NCBI GenBank assembly: GCA_913030825.1
Contig: CAJWCU010000006.1
Coordinates: forward strand, 124,001-188,000
Source: an uncultured Rhodospirillaceae bacterium
GTDB lineage: Bacteria > Pseudomonadota > Alphaproteobacteria > Rhodospirillales > Casp-alpha2
Direction: 5' to 3'
DNA length: 64,000 nt
The position numbers and the translations under genes were made by a program. This document shows, piece by piece, positions 41,998 through 53,305 of the stretch (positions within the stretch are counted from its first letter, which is position 1; each line of letters opens with the position of its first letter). The notes under the pieces are model-generated. The model worked only from the letters and a program-made list of their open reading frames with translations, was not told the DNA's origin and searched no databases.

Positions 41998-42567
41998 TTA
42001 GTCCTTGGCGCGCTCCACATAGGTGCCTTCGGCGGGGTTGATGACGATCCGCGTGCCGGTCTCGATATGCGGCGGGACGCTGGTCCGCACGCCGTTGTCG
42101 AGCATGGCGGGCTTATAGCTGGACGCGGCCGTCTGACCCTTCACCACGGCTTCCGTCTCGACGACCGTCAGGGTCACGCGGTCGGGAAGCTGAACGCCGA
42201 TGGGGTCGCCCTCGTGGCTTTCGATGATCACTTCCATGCCGTCCTGCAGATAGGGCGTCTGATCCTCGCCGATCTGATCGGCGTTGAGCATCACCTGTTC
42301 GTAGGTTTCGTTGTCCATGAAGGTGTACATGTCGCCGTCGGCGAACAGGAATTGGAAGTTCTTTTGCTCCAGGGTCGCGCGTTCGACTTTCTCGGACGAG
42401 CGGAAGCGTTCGTTCAGCTTCGTGCCGTCACGCAGTTCGCGCAATTCCACCTGAAGATAGGCGCCGCCTTTGCCGGGCTGCGTATGGGCGGTCTTGACCG
42501 CGCGCCACAGGCGCCCCTGATGTTCGATGACCATGCCCGGTCGAATGGCGTTGCCGTCGATTTTCAT
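41998..42567 (-). CDS. efp: Translation elongation factor P
   Basis: A 189-residue EF-P, which rescues ribosomes stalled at proline runs. [28 protein letters not shown] with Lys33 at the modification position, and the [14 protein letters not shown]-terminus fit the family. The TolA and OmpA-like genes here encode proline-rich stretches that would need it. Confidence 0.97.
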   Translation of the reverse strand: MKIDGNAIRPGMVIEHQGRLWRAVKTAHTQPGKGGAYLQVELRELRDGTKLNERFRSSEKVERATLEQKNFQFLFADGDMYTFMDNETYEQVMLNADQIGEDQTPYLQDGMEVIIESHEGDPIGVQLPDRVTLTVVETEAVVKGQTAASSYKPAMLDNGVRTSVPPHIETGTRIVINPAEGTYVERAKD

Positions 42568-42657
42568 ATTCGTTCGCCTGTCTGAATTAACTTGGGGAGT
42601 GAAAGCGGCGCGGTTCTAGCAGGTTGCCCCGCCCCTGGCAACGGGGCAGTCGGCGGC

Positions 42658-43323
42658 TCAGCCGCGCGGCGTTTCGGCGATTACGGTGTTAAAGGCCTCG
42701 ACTGCGGCGGCCGGGCCGTCCGGGTATTGCCAGATGCCGGAAACCACGGCCAGGAAGTCGGCCCCGGCGGCGACCAGCGGCGCACAGTTATCGACCGTGA
42801 TGCCGCCGATGGCGACGCAGGGCACGACGAACAATTCGCTCCACCATTGCAGGACTTCGGCGTCGGCGCGGTGGCCGGCCTGTTTGGTGACGGTCGGAAA
42901 GAACGCGCCGAAGGCGACGTAATCGGCACCCGCTTCGCCGGCCTCCATCGCCAGGTGGCGGGACGCGTGGCAGGTCACGCCGACGGCGCGGCTCTCGCCA
43001 ACGATCTTGCGGGCGTCTTTGTAGGTCGCGTCGCCCTGACCGACATGGACGCCGTCGCAATCCATCTCGACCGCCAGGTCCGGCCGATCGTTCATGATCA
43101 GCGGCACGCCCCGGTCGTGACAGACCGGCAGCAGGATTTCCGCGGCGCGGCGGATCAGGTCGTCCGGCGCCGGGGCGCCGTCGGCCGATTTCAGGCGCAA
43201 CTGCACGGCCCCCACGGGCCCGGCATCCAGCGCCGCCGCGAGGTCGTCCTTGAACACGTTCGGATCGAAGGCCGGCGGGGTGATGGGATAGAGCAGGCAG
43301 AGATCGTCGGCGTCGTCAGCCAT
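42658..43323 (-). CDS. thiE: Thiamine-phosphate synthase
   Basis: A 221-residue ThiE, coupling the thiazole and pyrimidine parts of thiamine. Motifs: GAVQLRLKS (QLR), [31 protein letters not shown] and [28 protein letters not shown]. Start taken as the second of two ATGs (43326 is the other) because AAGGA then lies seven bases upstream. It overlaps the upstream gene end by a few bases. thiD is elsewhere in the window at 62437. Confidence 0.93.
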   Translation of the reverse strand: MADDADDLCLLYPITPPAFDPNVFKDDLAAALDAGPVGAVQLRLKSADGAPAPDDLIRRAAEILLPVCHDRGVPLIMNDRPDLAVEMDCDGVHVGQGDATYKDARKIVGESRAVGVTCHASRHLAMEAGEAGADYVAFGAFFPTVTKQAGHRADAEVLQWWSELFVVPCVAIGGITVDNCAPLVAAGADFLAVVSGIWQYPDGPAAAVEAFNTVIAETPRG

Positions 43324-43756
43324 CATGTGTTCCTTCCAGCAACCAGTCGGCCAGTTTCTCATCCGTCGGTCCCTGGGCCATGTCCAGGGCCTGCGACGGC
43401 GGAGGCAATGTCGCTGTCCCCGATTGACGGGCCATGTCGGCGATCTTTTCCAGGACATCGGGGGGCGCCGTCAACGAGATCGCTTCGACGCCGTGGCGCA
43501 GGGCGGCGAGGGCTGTCCCGGCCTCGTCTCCGCAATCCAGGCAGGAGTCCGCTTGGGCCGCCGGATGGCGCGCGCGCGCCTGGTCGATCATCGATTTGAA
43601 AACCGCCGGACCCAGATAGGTGCCGGCGGCGGGGGGACTGCAAAGCCGGACCGGGCGGCCCGTGCGTTCGGCGGCGGCCAGAACGCGCATCGCCTGGCCC
43701 AGGTCGTGAACGATGACGGCGGCCGGATGCGCGATCACGGCCGCCGTCGTGTTCAT
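43316..43756 (-). CDS. Conserved hypothetical protein with CLDCGD motif
   Basis: I do not recognise this 146-residue protein. It has a clear mixed-fold sequence with Cys/Asp motif [19 protein letters not shown] (about 70-88), suggesting a metal or thiol site, and a C-terminal part ending WLLEGTHDG. It lies between gap and thiE and overlaps thiE by eight bases, so it is in one operon. A role in glycolysis, thiamine or repair cannot be told. Confidence 0.7.
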   Translation of the reverse strand: MNTTAAVIAHPAAVIVHDLGQAMRVLAAAERTGRPVRLCSPPAAGTYLGPAVFKSMIDQARARHPAAQADSCLDCGDEAGTALAALRHGVEAISLTAPPDVLEKIADMARQSGTATLPPPSQALDMAQGPTDEKLADWLLEGTHDG

Positions 43757-43763
43757 GGTTGGC

Positions 43764-44771
43764 TTAGCTCGCGCCGTGCATGGCCAGCGCGGTGTCCGGC
43801 ATGCGGTTGGAGAAGCCCCATTCGTTGTCGTACCAGGACAGCACGCGGACGAAGTTGCCGTCGATGACCTGGGTCTGGGAGGCGTCGAAGGTCGAGCTGG
43901 CCGGGTTGTGGTTGAAGTCGATGGAGACCAGCGGCTTGGTGTTGTAGCCCAGCACGCCCTTGAGGCGGCCGTTGGCGGCTTCTTCCATGGCGGCGTTGAT
44001 TTCTTCGGCCGTGGTCGACTTCGACGCCGTGAAGGTCAGGTCGATCAGCGACACGTTCGGGGTCGGCACGCGGATGGCGGTGCCGTCCAGCTTGCCCTGC
44101 AGTTCCGGCAGGACCAGGCCGACGGCCTTGGCCGCACCGGTCGAGGTCGGGATCATCGACACGCCGCAGGCCCGCGCACGGCGCGGATCGGAATGCAGGG
44201 TGTCCAGCGGACGCTGGTCGCCGGTATAGGCGTGGATCGTCGTCATGTAGCCCTTTTCGATGCCGACCAGTTTGTGCAGCACGTCGGCGACGGGGGCCAG
44301 GCAGTTGGTCGTGCAGGACGCGTTGGAAACGACCGTGTGGCCGGCTTCCAGCTTGTCGTGGTTGACGCCGTAGACGACCGTCAGATCGACGCCCGAAGCC
44401 GGGGCCGAGACCAGAACCTTGGAGGCGCCGGCGTCCAGGTGCTTGCCGGCGCTTTCGCGGTCGGTGAACAGGCCCGTGCATTCCAGGGCGATATCGACAC
44501 CCAGTTCCTTCCAAGGAAGGTCAGCGGGATTGCGTTCGGCGGTCACCTTGATCGGCGCCGCGCCGACGTTCATGACGTCGCCGTTGACGGCCACGTCCAT
44601 GTCCAGCACGCCGTGCGTCGAATCATACTGCAGCAGATGGGCGTTCATTTCCGGCGAACCCAGGTCGTTGATCGCGACCACTTCGACGTCGTTACGCCGA
44701 GATTCCAAAATGCCCCGAAGAACCAGGCGACCAATCCGCCCGAAACCATTGATCGCAACCCGAACCGCCAT
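43764..44771 (-). CDS. gap: Glyceraldehyde-3-phosphate dehydrogenase
   Basis: A 335-residue type I enzyme. NGFGRIGR nucleotide motif, catalytic SCTTNC, and the [13 protein letters not shown] end segment are intact. Ribosome site GGAGGA precedes the ATG. In this window it complements the phosphofructokinase, suggesting a functional glycolytic or gluconeogenic route. It diverges from the zapA operon. Confidence 0.98.
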   Translation of the reverse strand: MAVRVAINGFGRIGRLVLRGILESRRNDVEVVAINDLGSPEMNAHLLQYDSTHGVLDMDVAVNGDVMNVGAAPIKVTAERNPADLPWKELGVDIALECTGLFTDRESAGKHLDAGASKVLVSAPASGVDLTVVYGVNHDKLEAGHTVVSNASCTTNCLAPVADVLHKLVGIEKGYMTTIHAYTGDQRPLDTLHSDPRRARACGVSMIPTSTGAAKAVGLVLPELQGKLDGTAIRVPTPNVSLIDLTFTASKSTTAEEINAAMEEAANGRLKGVLGYNTKPLVSIDFNHNPASSTFDASQTQVIDGNFVRVLSWYDNEWGFSNRMPDTALAMHGAS

Positions 44772-44947
44772 GAATTCCTCCGATTAAATAGTGGGATATT
44801 TCCCAAATGTTTCCTGCGACGTGGGCGTTCTGTGGAACGTCCCGTTTCGGGCGATCCTATAGGCTACCGGAGCCTTTCTGTAAACCCGAACCGGGCCTGT
44901 TCGGGCGCGGATGTCCGGGCTTTCCTTCGGTGCAATTGATGTAATGG

Positions 44948-44976
44948 TTGAACTCTTGTGGATAGACTCCTATTCT
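44948..44976 (+). promoter_or_regulatory. Promoter of the zapA operon
   Basis: TTGAAC at 44948-44953 and TATTCT at 44971-44976 with a 17-base spacer, 70 bases before the first gene. Start near 44983. Confidence 0.6.
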
Positions 44977-45046
44977 CCATTCGATTTTTGCCTTCTGAAT
45001 AATCAAAAGACAAATCTTAAGACAGACGTGGGGCCGGGGGCGAGGC

Positions 45047-45286
45047 GTGGCGGCGATTACCAAACCATCAAGAGTGGACCGGGCGGTCGAACGGTTGGAC
45101 CGTGCCTTGGCGCGTCTCGAAGCGGCGGCGAATTCGGCCGGACCGATCGGCGGCGGCACGGCCGGCGATGGCGGGGCCGATGCGGAATTGCGCGCGGAAA
45201 ATAACCGTCTCAGGGCCCAGAACGACGAAGTCAAAGGCCGTCTCGACGGCGCCATCGAGCGGCTTGAAAAAGTCCTCGGCGGCTGA
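45047..45286 (+). CDS. Small coiled-coil protein (DUF4164-like), zapA operon
   Basis: A 79-residue protein with two helical parts (VERLDRALARLEAAAN and ELRAENNRLRAQNDEVKGRLDGAIERLEKVLG) and a Gly/Ala linker, starting with GTG. The position directly before zapA and the coiled coil fit the DUF4164 proteins found there in alphaproteobacteria. A role in division is plausible but not shown. Confidence 0.75.
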   Translation: MAAITKPSRVDRAVERLDRALARLEAAANSAGPIGGGTAGDGGADAELRAENNRLRAQNDEVKGRLDGAIERLEKVLGG

Positions 45287-45303
45287 ACGGAACGCGCAGG
45301 GTC

Positions 45304-45639
45304 ATGGCTCACGTCACGGTTTCCATCAATGGTCGGCAGTATCAGGTCGCCTGCGACGACGGTCAGGAGGCGCATCTTTCGCGTCTCGGCAAATACGTCG
45401 ACAACCGGGTTCAGGAACTGGTCGCCGCCGTCGGGCAGGCCGGGGATGCGCGCCTGTTGGTGATGGTCAGCCTGCTGTTGGCGGATGAATTGTCCGACGC
45501 CTATTCGGAATTGGACACCATCAGCCGCAAGAGCGAAGGCGTCGCCCGGATCATCGAATCCGAGGAAAAAATCAGCAGCAAACTGGAAAGTTTGGCCGAA
45601 CGCATCGAGGGCATTGCCGCGGGGCTCGAAGGAGCATAA
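45304..45639 (+). CDS. zapA: Cell division protein ZapA
   Basis: A 111-residue ZapA, which bundles FtsZ filaments. MAHVTVSINGRQYQVACDDGQEAHLSRL is the conserved globular domain, followed by the helical tail. It is followed directly by the 6S RNA gene, the classical position. Confidence 0.93.
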   Translation: MAHVTVSINGRQYQVACDDGQEAHLSRLGKYVDNRVQELVAAVGQAGDARLLVMVSLLLADELSDAYSELDTISRKSEGVARIIESEEKISSKLESLAERIEGIAAGLEGA

Positions 45640-45640
45640 G

Positions 45641-45795
45641 TTCCTCTCAGGCGGAGCGCTGCGGAGTGCGTTAGGCTCAATATCCCTGGGGCGATGCGAC
45701 CTCCTAGGGAGCTGTCCCTGCCGGGCACCACGGGTTCGTCCTGAGGGCTCGGTATTACGGCGCCCACCTGCACTGCAGGCCACGGAGGATATTTA
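45641..45795 (+). ncRNA. ssrS: 6S RNA (SsrS)
   Basis: The sequence between zapA and fthC fits 6S RNA, which binds the housekeeping RNA polymerase holoenzyme in stationary phase. A closing stem is formed by TTCCTC near 45641 and GAGGAT near 45785, and an interior stretch with long imperfect pairing follows. The zapA-ssrS-fthC order is conserved in proteobacteria and carries most of the weight. Exact ends are uncertain by about ten bases. Confidence 0.7.
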
Positions 45796-45913
45796 GTACG
45801 CCGACGGCTACTGCGGCACCGCCGACTTCTCTTCTTTCTCTACTTCTGCGTCCTACGCCACGCATTGTTGTTTGAATTGCCGATGACTGGCCCGGCCCGT
45901 CCGGGAACGTGAC

Positions 45914-46510
45914 ATGGAATCCCCGCCCGACGATCTGACCGAACAGAAACGCAGCCTGCGAAAGGCGGCGGCGGGGCGTCGTGCGCGCCTGCATGCCGAC
46001 TTGGCACCGGGTGCGGCCGATGCCCTGGCGCGCAACGTCGTGGCCTTGGCCGGCGGTCTCATGCCGGGCGTGGTCTCGGGCTATCTCGCCATGGGGGACG
46101 AGATGGATGTGATGCCGGCGTTGCTGGCGCTGTCCGACAACGGATGGCGCGCGGCGCTACCTGTGGTCGCGGCGAAGGCACAGCCATTGACCTTTCGCCG
46201 CTGGGCGCCCGGCGAGGCGTTGGAGGACGGCGTGTTCGGCACCCGCCATCCGGCGGCGGCGGCAGACGAGGTTCGCCCGGCGCTGCTGCTGGTCCCGTTT
46301 CTGGCCTTCGATCGGGCGGGATATCGTCTCGGATGGGGCGGTGGTTTCTACGACCGGACCCTGGCCCAACTGCGCGCCGACGGCCGTCCGGTGGTCGCCG
46401 CCGGGGTCGGCTACGCCGGGCAGGAAGTTGACGCCGTGCCCCGGGCAAGCTACGACGCAGCCCTCGATTGGGTCGTCACCGAGGACGACATCATCAAAAT
46501 CGTGCCCTGA
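45914..46510 (+). CDS. fthC: 5-formyltetrahydrofolate cyclo-ligase
   Basis: A 198-residue enzyme that converts 5-formyl-THF to 5,10-methenyl-THF using ATP. LTEQKRSLRKAAAGRRARL and the GYRLGWGGGFYDRTLAQL motif are typical. Its position after the 6S RNA gene is the classical ygfA neighbourhood. A weak GGGAAC ribosome site precedes the ATG. Confidence 0.93.
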   Translation: MESPPDDLTEQKRSLRKAAAGRRARLHADLAPGAADALARNVVALAGGLMPGVVSGYLAMGDEMDVMPALLALSDNGWRAALPVVAAKAQPLTFRRWAPGEALEDGVFGTRHPAAAADEVRPALLLVPFLAFDRAGYRLGWGGGFYDRTLAQLRADGRPVVAAGVGYAGQEVDAVPRASYDAALDWVVTEDDIIKIVP

Positions 46511-46547
46511 CGGGCCGTCCGGTTTTTGTTGAGTACAAGGTTTTCGT

Positions 46548-47375
46548 ATGAAGATTCTCATCGTCGGGGATGTCGTCGGACGTAGTGGCCGTAAGGCCGT
46601 GGCCGAACATCTGCCCGGCCTGCGCGAGAAGCTCGGTTTGGATTTCGTGATCGTCAACGGCGAGAACGCGGCCCATGGCTTCGGTATCACCGAAAGCATC
46701 TGCAAGGACCTCTACGATCAGGGGGCCGACGTCATCACGACCGGCAACCACGTCTGGGATCAGCGCGAGATCATGAATTACATCGACGGCGACGACCGCC
46801 TGCTGCGTCCGTTGAATTTTCCGGACGGCACGCCCGGCAAGGGGGCCGGCGTGTTCGAGACCAAGGACGGCCGCCGGGTGATGGTGGTCCACGCCATGTG
46901 CCGCCTGTTCATGGACCCGCTGGACGATCCCTTCGCCGGGGTCGACGAGGCGCTGCAGAACCACCGGCTCGGCGCCGGCGACGGATCGGGCAGCCTCGAT
47001 GCGATCCTGGTCGATCTGCACGGCGAGGCGTCGTCGGAAAAGATGGCGATGGCCCATTTCCTGGACGGGCGAATCTCGGCCCTGGTCGGGACCCACACCC
47101 ACGTGCCGACCGCCGACGCCCAGGTACTGACCGGCGGCACCGCCTATCAGACGGACCTGGGCATGACCGGCGACTACGATTCGGTCATCGGCATGCAGAA
47201 GGAAAACGCCACGGCGCGGTTCACCACCAAGCTGCCGCAGGGCCGGTTGGAGCCCGCCGAGGGCGAAGCCACGCTTTGCGCCATGTATTTGGAAACGGAC
47301 GACGCCACCGGCCTCGCGGTCCGCGCCGAACCGGTGCGTGTTGGCGGCCGCTTGGCGCCGGCCGTGCCGGGGTAG
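46548..47375 (+). CDS. YmdB family metallophosphoesterase
   Basis: A 275-residue metal-dependent phosphodiesterase. Metal motifs [45 protein letters not shown] and [10 protein letters not shown] are all present. In firmicutes members act on 2',3'-cyclic nucleotides and cAMP. It follows fthC by 37 bases, probably in the same operon. Confidence 0.93.
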   Translation: MKILIVGDVVGRSGRKAVAEHLPGLREKLGLDFVIVNGENAAHGFGITESICKDLYDQGADVITTGNHVWDQREIMNYIDGDDRLLRPLNFPDGTPGKGAGVFETKDGRRVMVVHAMCRLFMDPLDDPFAGVDEALQNHRLGAGDGSGSLDAILVDLHGEASSEKMAMAHFLDGRISALVGTHTHVPTADAQVLTGGTAYQTDLGMTGDYDSVIGMQKENATARFTTKLPQGRLEPAEGEATLCAMYLETDDATGLAVRAEPVRVGGRLAPAVPG

Positions 47376-47557
47376 GGAGCGCGCCCGAAACCGACTTATT
47401 CACCCACCACCCAATTCCTCGGGCCCGCGGCCTTTTCCCGGCGACGAATTCTTGCCATATTGCGAGCCTATCTTCGCAGCCGGTGAAGCTCGCACCGGTC
47501 CCTTCATTTGGGTATAATCCTGACGAATCACCACGACATATAGGGGGTTCCCGCCGA

Positions 47558-48301
47558 ATGGCTGGTCATTCCAAATTTAAGAACATCATGCACCGCAAAG
47601 GCCGCCAGGACGCCAAGCGGGCGAAAGTCTTTGCCAAACTGGGCCGCGAGCTGTCGGTCGCCGCGAAAGCCGGGCCGGATCCGGCCTTCAACCCGGCGCT
47701 GCGCCTGGCCGTCGCCAACGCCAAGGCCCAGAACATGCCCAACGACGTCATCAAGCGGGCGATCGACAAGGCGCAGGGCGGCGATGCCGATACCTATGAA
47801 GAAGTCCGCTACGAAGGCTACGGCCCGGGCGGCGTCGCGGTGATCGTCGAGGCCTTGACCGACAACCGCAACCGGACGGCCTCGGAAGTCCGCGCCGCGT
47901 TTTCCAAGAACGGCGGCAACCTGGGGGAAACCGGCAGCGTCGCCTTCATGTTCGAACGGGTCGGCCAGATTTCCTATCCGGCGGGTGCCGCCGAGGCTGA
48001 GGCGATGTTCGAAGGGGCCCTGGAAGCGGGCGCCGAGGACGTCGAATCCGACGACGAAACGCATACCGTCACCTGCCAGCCCGACGACTTCGCCGCCGTG
48101 CGCGATGCGCTGGAGCAGAAGTTCGGTGATCCCGAGGAAGCGCGCCTGGATTGGAAGCCGCAGAATTCCATCGCCGTCGATGAAGGCACGGCCGAGACCC
48201 TGTTCAAGCTGATCGACGCCTTGGAAGACAACGACGACGTGCAGCGCGTGTCGGCCAATTTCGACATCGACGACGAGATCATGGAAAGGCTGAGCGCTTG
48301 A
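47558..48301 (+). CDS. yebC: YebC/PmpR family transcriptional/translation regulator
   Basis: A 247-residue YebC protein: [39 protein letters not shown], and the [19 protein letters not shown] segment. The family binds DNA or ribosomes. ATG 47558 gives the universal N-terminus; the longer frame from 46898 lies over ymdB and is spurious. It is the gene before ruvC, the usual order. Confidence 0.95.
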   Translation: MAGHSKFKNIMHRKGRQDAKRAKVFAKLGRELSVAAKAGPDPAFNPALRLAVANAKAQNMPNDVIKRAIDKAQGGDADTYEEVRYEGYGPGGVAVIVEALTDNRNRTASEVRAAFSKNGGNLGETGSVAFMFERVGQISYPAGAAEAEAMFEGALEAGAEDVESDDETHTVTCQPDDFAAVRDALEQKFGDPEEARLDWKPQNSIAVDEGTAETLFKLIDALEDNDDVQRVSANFDIDDEIMERLSA

Positions 48302-48353
48302 TCCCAACGCCGGGCGGCCCGCATAAGATGTCAGGGAACGGATTGGAGCACGG

Positions 48354-48866
48354 ATGCGGCTGATCGGGTTTGATCCCGGGTTGAAGAACACCGGTTGGGG
48401 CGTCATCGAACACGCCGGCACCCGGCTTCGCTATGTCGCGGACGGCGTCGTTTCGTCCGATCCCAAGGCCGATCTGGCGACCCGGCTGGTGCAGCTTCAC
48501 GACGGTCTGGTCGAGGTCATCCGCGACATGGCGCCCGCCGAGGCGGCGGTCGAGGAAACCTTCGTCAACACCAACCCGACGACGACCCTGAAGCTCGGCC
48601 AGGCCCGCGGCATCTCTATGCTGGTTCCGGCCCTGGCGGGGATTTCCGTCTTCGAATACACGCCCAACCTGGTGAAGAAGACCGTTGTCGGCACCGGCCA
48701 CGCGGCCAAGGAACAGGTGCAGATGATGATCCGCACGTTGCTGCCCGGAACGAACTTTAAATCCGCCGACAGCGCCGATGCGCTGGCCGTCGCGATCTGC
48801 CACGCCCATCACCGCACGGCGCCCGGCGCCGCCGCCGGACCCGCCATTGCCGGAGGCGCCCGATGA
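48354..48866 (+). CDS. ruvC: Crossover junction endodeoxyribonuclease RuvC
   Basis: A 170-residue Holliday-junction resolvase. [11 protein letters not shown] contains the first catalytic Asp; [23 protein letters not shown] the Glu; and [14 protein letters not shown] the last Asp. GGAGC precedes the ATG. It overlaps ruvA by four bases. Confidence 0.97.
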   Translation: MRLIGFDPGLKNTGWGVIEHAGTRLRYVADGVVSSDPKADLATRLVQLHDGLVEVIRDMAPAEAAVEETFVNTNPTTTLKLGQARGISMLVPALAGISVFEYTPNLVKKTVVGTGHAAKEQVQMMIRTLLPGTNFKSADSADALAVAICHAHHRTAPGAAAGPAIAGGAR

Positions 48867-49525
48867 TCGCCCGCCTGAAAGGCCGGATCGAGGCCGTCGG
48901 TACCGACACGGCGGTGATCGACGTGAACGGCGTCGGCTATCTGGTGCATGCCTCGTCGCGGACGCTCGGCATGCTGGTCCCGGGCGAGGCGGTGTCGCTG
49001 TTCATCGAAACCCACGTCCGCGAAGACCACATTCATCTCTACGGGTTCCTCGGTGCCGACGAACAGGACTGGTTCCAGCTGCTGACCACGGTCCAGGGTG
49101 TGGGGGCCAAGGTGGCGCTCGCCATGCTGTCGGCGCTGACCGGCGACATGCTGATGCAGGCGATTGCGTCGGGCGACAAGGCGGCGGTCTGCCGCGCCCC
49201 CGGCGTCGGGCCCAAGCTGGCGCAGCGCATTCTCAATGAATTGAAAGACAAGGTCGGCGCCCTGGCGCTCGGCCCGGCGGCCGCCGGGGCGGGGAAGGCC
49301 GGTGTGGCGGCGCCCAAGGACGCGGCCACCTCTGCCGGCGACGCGGCGGGCGATCTGCTGCGCGATGCGGCCTCGGCCCTGGTCAACCTCGGCTATTCGC
49401 CGTCCGATGCCTTGGCCGCCGTCAGTCGTGCCGCCCAGGCGTCGGAAGAAAACCTGACCCTGGAAGCCCTGATCCGCGCCGGGCTGGCGGAACTGGCGCC
49501 CGCTGAAAACCGGCGGGGGGCCTGA
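48863..49525 (+). CDS. ruvA: Holliday junction branch migration protein RuvA
   Basis: A 220-residue Ruv[16 protein letters not shown]-fold, [13 protein letters not shown] and [16 protein letters not shown] helix-hairpin-helix motifs, and a C-terminal UBA-like domain ([16 protein letters not shown]). It is the junction-recognition part of RuvAB. ATG start overlaps ruvC stop. Confidence 0.97.
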   Translation: MIARLKGRIEAVGTDTAVIDVNGVGYLVHASSRTLGMLVPGEAVSLFIETHVREDHIHLYGFLGADEQDWFQLLTTVQGVGAKVALAMLSALTGDMLMQAIASGDKAAVCRAPGVGPKLAQRILNELKDKVGALALGPAAAGAGKAGVAAPKDAATSAGDAAGDLLRDAASALVNLGYSPSDALAAVSRAAQASEENLTLEALIRAGLAELAPAENRRGA

Positions 49526-49530
49526 GCCGT

Positions 49531-50592
49531 ATGGCCGAGGAACGCATGATCCAGCCGGAGGTCGTCGCGGACGATTTCGCCGCCGATCCGGGCCTGCGCC
49601 CACAGGTTCTGGGCGATTTCGTCGGCCAGGATCAGGCGCGGGAAAACCTGAAAGTCTTTATCGATGCCGCCCGCGGCCGGTCGGAAGCCATGGACCATGT
49701 TCTGTTCTTCGGCCCGCCGGGCCTGGGCAAGACGACCCTGGCGCAGATCGTCGCCCGCGAATTGGGCGTCGGTTTCCGTGCGACCTCGGGCCCGGTCGTG
49801 GCCAAGGCCGGGGACCTGGCAGCGATCTTGACCAACCTGCAGCCCCGGGACGTCCTGTTCATTGACGAAATCCACCGCCTCAATCCGGTGGTCGAGGAAA
49901 TTCTCTATCCGGCGATGGAGGATTTTCAGCTCGACCTGATCATCGGCGAAGGACCGGCGGCGCGCTCCGTGCGGATCGACCTGCCGCCGTTCACCCTGGT
50001 AGGGGCCACCACGCGCTCGGGCCTGATCACGACACCGCTGCGTGACCGCTTCGGCATTCCGGTGCGTCTCAACTTCTACTCGCCGGAAGACCTGGAAGGC
50101 ATCGTGCGGCGGGGGGCGAAACTGCTGGATCTGGACCTGACCTCGGACGGGGCGCTGGAAATCGCCCGCCGGTCGCGCGGTACGCCCCGCGTTGCCGGGC
50201 GGCTATTGCGCCGGGTTCGCGATTTCGCCTCGGTCGACGGCTCCGGTTCGGTCGATGCCAAGGTCGCCGATGCGGCGCTGACGCGTCTGGAAGTCGATCA
50301 GCGCGGCCTGGACGCCATGGACCGGCGCTACCTGACCTGCATCTGCCAGGTCTACGGCGGCGGGCCCGTCGGCGTGGATACGCTGGCCGCCGCCTTGTCG
50401 GAACAGCGCGACACGATAGAAGAGGTCATCGAGCCCTATCTGATTCAACAGGGCCTTCTTATGCGCACGCCGCGCGGCCGCGCGGTGACGCCGGAAACCT
50501 TCCGGCACTTGGGCCTGGACCTGCCGCCGGGCGGGCCGCAAATGGATTTGCTGGCCGCTGCCGGGGACCGGGACGCGGAGGACGGTGCGTGA
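49531..50592 (+). CDS. ruvB: Holliday junction DNA helicase RuvB
   Basis: A 353-residue AAA+ motor for branch migration. Walker [13 protein letters not shown], Walker [32 protein letters not shown] sensor region and a winged-helix C-terminus. It starts five bases after ruvA and overlaps ybgC by four bases. Confidence 0.98.
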   Translation: MAEERMIQPEVVADDFAADPGLRPQVLGDFVGQDQARENLKVFIDAARGRSEAMDHVLFFGPPGLGKTTLAQIVARELGVGFRATSGPVVAKAGDLAAILTNLQPRDVLFIDEIHRLNPVVEEILYPAMEDFQLDLIIGEGPAARSVRIDLPPFTLVGATTRSGLITTPLRDRFGIPVRLNFYSPEDLEGIVRRGAKLLDLDLTSDGALEIARRSRGTPRVAGRLLRRVRDFASVDGSGSVDAKVADAALTRLEVDQRGLDAMDRRYLTCICQVYGGGPVGVDTLAAALSEQRDTIEEVIEPYLIQQGLLMRTPRGRAVTPETFRHLGLDLPPGGPQMDLLAAAGDRDAEDGA

Positions 50593-51038
50593 GTGAAACC
50601 GCCGATGCGCCCTGCCATGAAACTGCCATCCGGGTCTATTACGAGGATACGGATACGGGCGGCATCGTCTATTACGCCAACTACTTGAAGTATGCCGAAC
50701 GGGCGCGCAGCGAGCTTCTGCGGGACCTGGGATTTGAAAATTCGGCGATTTTGGCGCAGAAGGGCGTCGCCATCGCTGTCCGCCGGGTGACGGCGGACTA
50801 TATGAAACCGGCGCGGCTCGACGATCTGCTGACCGTCGCGACCCGGGTTCGGGCCGTGCATGGCGCGACGGTGGAGATGGATCAGGTCGTGCGCTGCGAC
50901 GGTGCCGACTTGGTGCGGATGGGCGTGACGCTCGCCTGTATCAATACGGTCGGACGGCCGGTGCGGCTGCCGCCCGAGGTGCGGGGCGCGTTGATCGAAT
51001 TCGCCGGCGATGCCGTCGGCACGGGAACGGATGGCTGA
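50589..51038 (+). CDS. ybgC: Tol-Pal system-associated acyl-CoA thioesterase
   Basis: A 149-residue hotdog thioesterase of the YbgC type with the [21 protein letters not shown] motif, active Asp included. GTG start at 50589 overlaps the ruvB stop. ybgC as first gene of tol-pal is conserved in proteobacteria; its role in the system is unclear. Confidence 0.95.
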   Translation: MSETADAPCHETAIRVYYEDTDTGGIVYYANYLKYAERARSELLRDLGFENSAILAQKGVAIAVRRVTADYMKPARLDDLLTVATRVRAVHGATVEMDQVVRCDGADLVRMGVTLACINTVGRPVRLPPEVRGALIEFAGDAVGTGTDG

Positions 51039-51103
51039 TCTGCGCGCAAGGGGGCGCGGGGTGAGCCTGGAACGAATGAAGACTGGGACGAAGACGAAGA
51101 CAA

Positions 51104-51817
51104 ATGGAAAATCAAGCCGTTGAAGCGATGGCCCTGGCGGGGTCGACGAACCTGGATTTCTCGGTCGTGTCCTTGTTCATGAAGGCCGACCTGGTTGTGA
51201 AAACCGTGATCCTGATGTTGTTCGCGGCCTCGATCTGGTCCTGGGCGATCATTTTCGAAAAAATGATTTCGCTGCGCCGCCTCAATAAGCGGTCGGACAA
51301 GTTCGAGGACCGGTTCTGGTCCGGCGATTCTCTCGACAGTCTCTATGACAAGATCGGCAGCCGGCCGTCCGATCCCATGTCCGCCGTGTTCGCCGCCGCG
51401 ATGCGGGAATGGCGGCGGGCCACGCCCAACGGCGGGGGCGGTGGGTCCGCCTCGCTGGCGCAGCGGATCGAACGGGTCATGCAGATCACCGCCGACCGGG
51501 AAATGGACCGCGCCGAACGCTACCTCACCTTCCTTGCCACGACCGGCGGTACGGCGCCCTTCGTCGGCCTGTTCGGTACGGTCTGGGGCATCATGAATTC
51601 GTTCCAGTCGATCGCCATTTCCAAGAATACGTCGCTCGCCGTGGTGGCGCCGGGCATCGCCGAAGCGCTGTTCGCTACGGCGCTGGGCCTGCTCGCGGCC
51701 ATTCCGGCGGTCATCGCCTACAACAAGTTCTCTCGCGATCTGGATCGTTTTGCCGGGCGGCTCGAAAACTTCTCGGGTGAGTTCTCGGCCATCCTGTCGC
51801 GCGAACTGGATACCTAG
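51104..51817 (+). CDS. tolQ: Tol-Pal system protein TolQ
   Basis: A 237-residue inner-membrane proton channel subunit. TM1 at about 28-48 ([20 protein letters not shown]) and TM2/TM3 near 140-160 and 175-200 ([44 protein letters not shown]). With TolR it powers outer-membrane constriction. Confidence 0.96.
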   Translation: MENQAVEAMALAGSTNLDFSVVSLFMKADLVVKTVILMLFAASIWSWAIIFEKMISLRRLNKRSDKFEDRFWSGDSLDSLYDKIGSRPSDPMSAVFAAAMREWRRATPNGGGGGSASLAQRIERVMQITADREMDRAERYLTFLATTGGTAPFVGLFGTVWGIMNSFQSIAISKNTSLAVVAPGIAEALFATALGLLAAIPAVIAYNKFSRDLDRFAGRLENFSGEFSAILSRELDT

Positions 51818-51835
51818 AGGGAAGGGGGCGTAGCC

Positions 51836-52294
<459 letters not shown>

Positions 52295-52303
52295 GCGGCG
52301 CCC

Positions 52304-53305
52304 TTGCGGACCGCCATCATCACCTCCGCTGTCCTGCACACGGGCGTCGTTCTGGCCGCCTGGTTGGGCTTGCCGTTGCATCGTCCGGACCCGCTGATCG
52401 ACGAACAGCCGGTCTTCGTCGAAATCGTCGACGTCGACGAAATGCGCAACGCCCCACCTATGCCGGTGCAACCAACACCCAAGGAAGAGGCCAAGCCCGA
52501 GCCGCCCAAGGAAACCCCGAAAGAAGTGAAGGCCGAGCCGCCGAAACCGGCGCCGCCGAAGCCCGAGCCCCCCAAACCGTCGCCGCCGCAGCAGGACATC
52601 GCGGCCCTGCCGCCGAAACCCGAGCCCGAACCGGAACCCTTGCCCAAGGCGGAACCGGAACCGGCGCCCGAACCCGAGCCGGAAAAGGTGGAAAAGCCCG
52701 AACCGGAGAAGAAACCCGAGCCGCCGAAGCCTCAGTTGGCGCAGGTCAAGGTGCCGAAGAAGCCCGAGCGCCCGCAGAAAAAGGCGGATAAGAAGCCGGC
52801 GTTCGACACGGCATCCGTGCTCAAGACTCTGGAAAAGATCAAGCAGGCGCCGCAGCCGAAGCCCAAGCCCGACGACACGGCCGAGAAGAAAAAGCCGGAT
52901 GCGCCCAAGGACGACACGATGGCGCGGATCCGCGCGGCGTTGCAGAACAATTCCAATTCGATCAAGTACGACCCGACCAAGAAGGTGTCGCAGCTTGAAA
53001 TCGACAAATGGCGGACGATGATCCGCAATCAGGTCTCGAAATGCTGGTCGCCGCCTTACGGCGCGCCCGGGGCCGAAAAATTGAAGGTCGAATTGAACCT
53101 GACCGTCAATCCGGACGGGATGGTGAACGAGGTGGCGATCGCGGACGGGGCGCGCATGTTCTCCGACCGGTATTTTCAGGTCGCCGCCGAAGCCGCGCGC
53201 CGGGCGGTCAAGGACCCCCGGTGCAACAAGTTCGACCTGCCGCCGGACAAGTATCATGTCTGGCGCGATCTGAAGTTCGTGTTTGACCCGAGTGGGATGC
53301 TGTGA
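52304..53305 (+). CDS. tolA: TolA/TonB-like energy transducer of the Tol-Pal system
   Basis: A 333-residue protein: one N-terminal TM helix, a long Pro/Lys/Glu-rich segment (about 50-215) that spans the periplasm, and a C-terminal TonB/TolA-like domain (about 240-333, ending FDPSGML). It connects TolQR to the envelope. The start is TTG 52304, right after tolR, with no good ribosome site. Confidence 0.93.
   Translation: MRTAIITSAVLHTGVVLAAWLGLPLHRPDPLIDEQPVFVEIVDVDEMRNAPPMPVQPTPKEEAKPEPPKETPKEVKAEPPKPAPPKPEPPKPSPPQQDIAALPPKPEPEPEPLPKAEPEPAPEPEPEKVEKPEPEKKPEPPKPQLAQVKVPKKPERPQKKADKKPAFDTASVLKTLEKIKQAPQPKPKPDDTAEKKKPDAPKDDTMARIRAALQNNSNSIKYDPTKKVSQLEIDKWRTMIRNQVSKCWSPPYGAPGAEKLKVELNLTVNPDGMVNEVAIADGARMFSDRYFQVAAEAARRAVKDPRCNKFDLPPDKYHVWRDLKFVFDPSGML

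Noticed and set aside
43324-43756. TPP riboswitch upstream of thiE
   Set aside because: thiE lies within an operon and overlaps the upstream gene; there is no leader and no TPP-box sequence.
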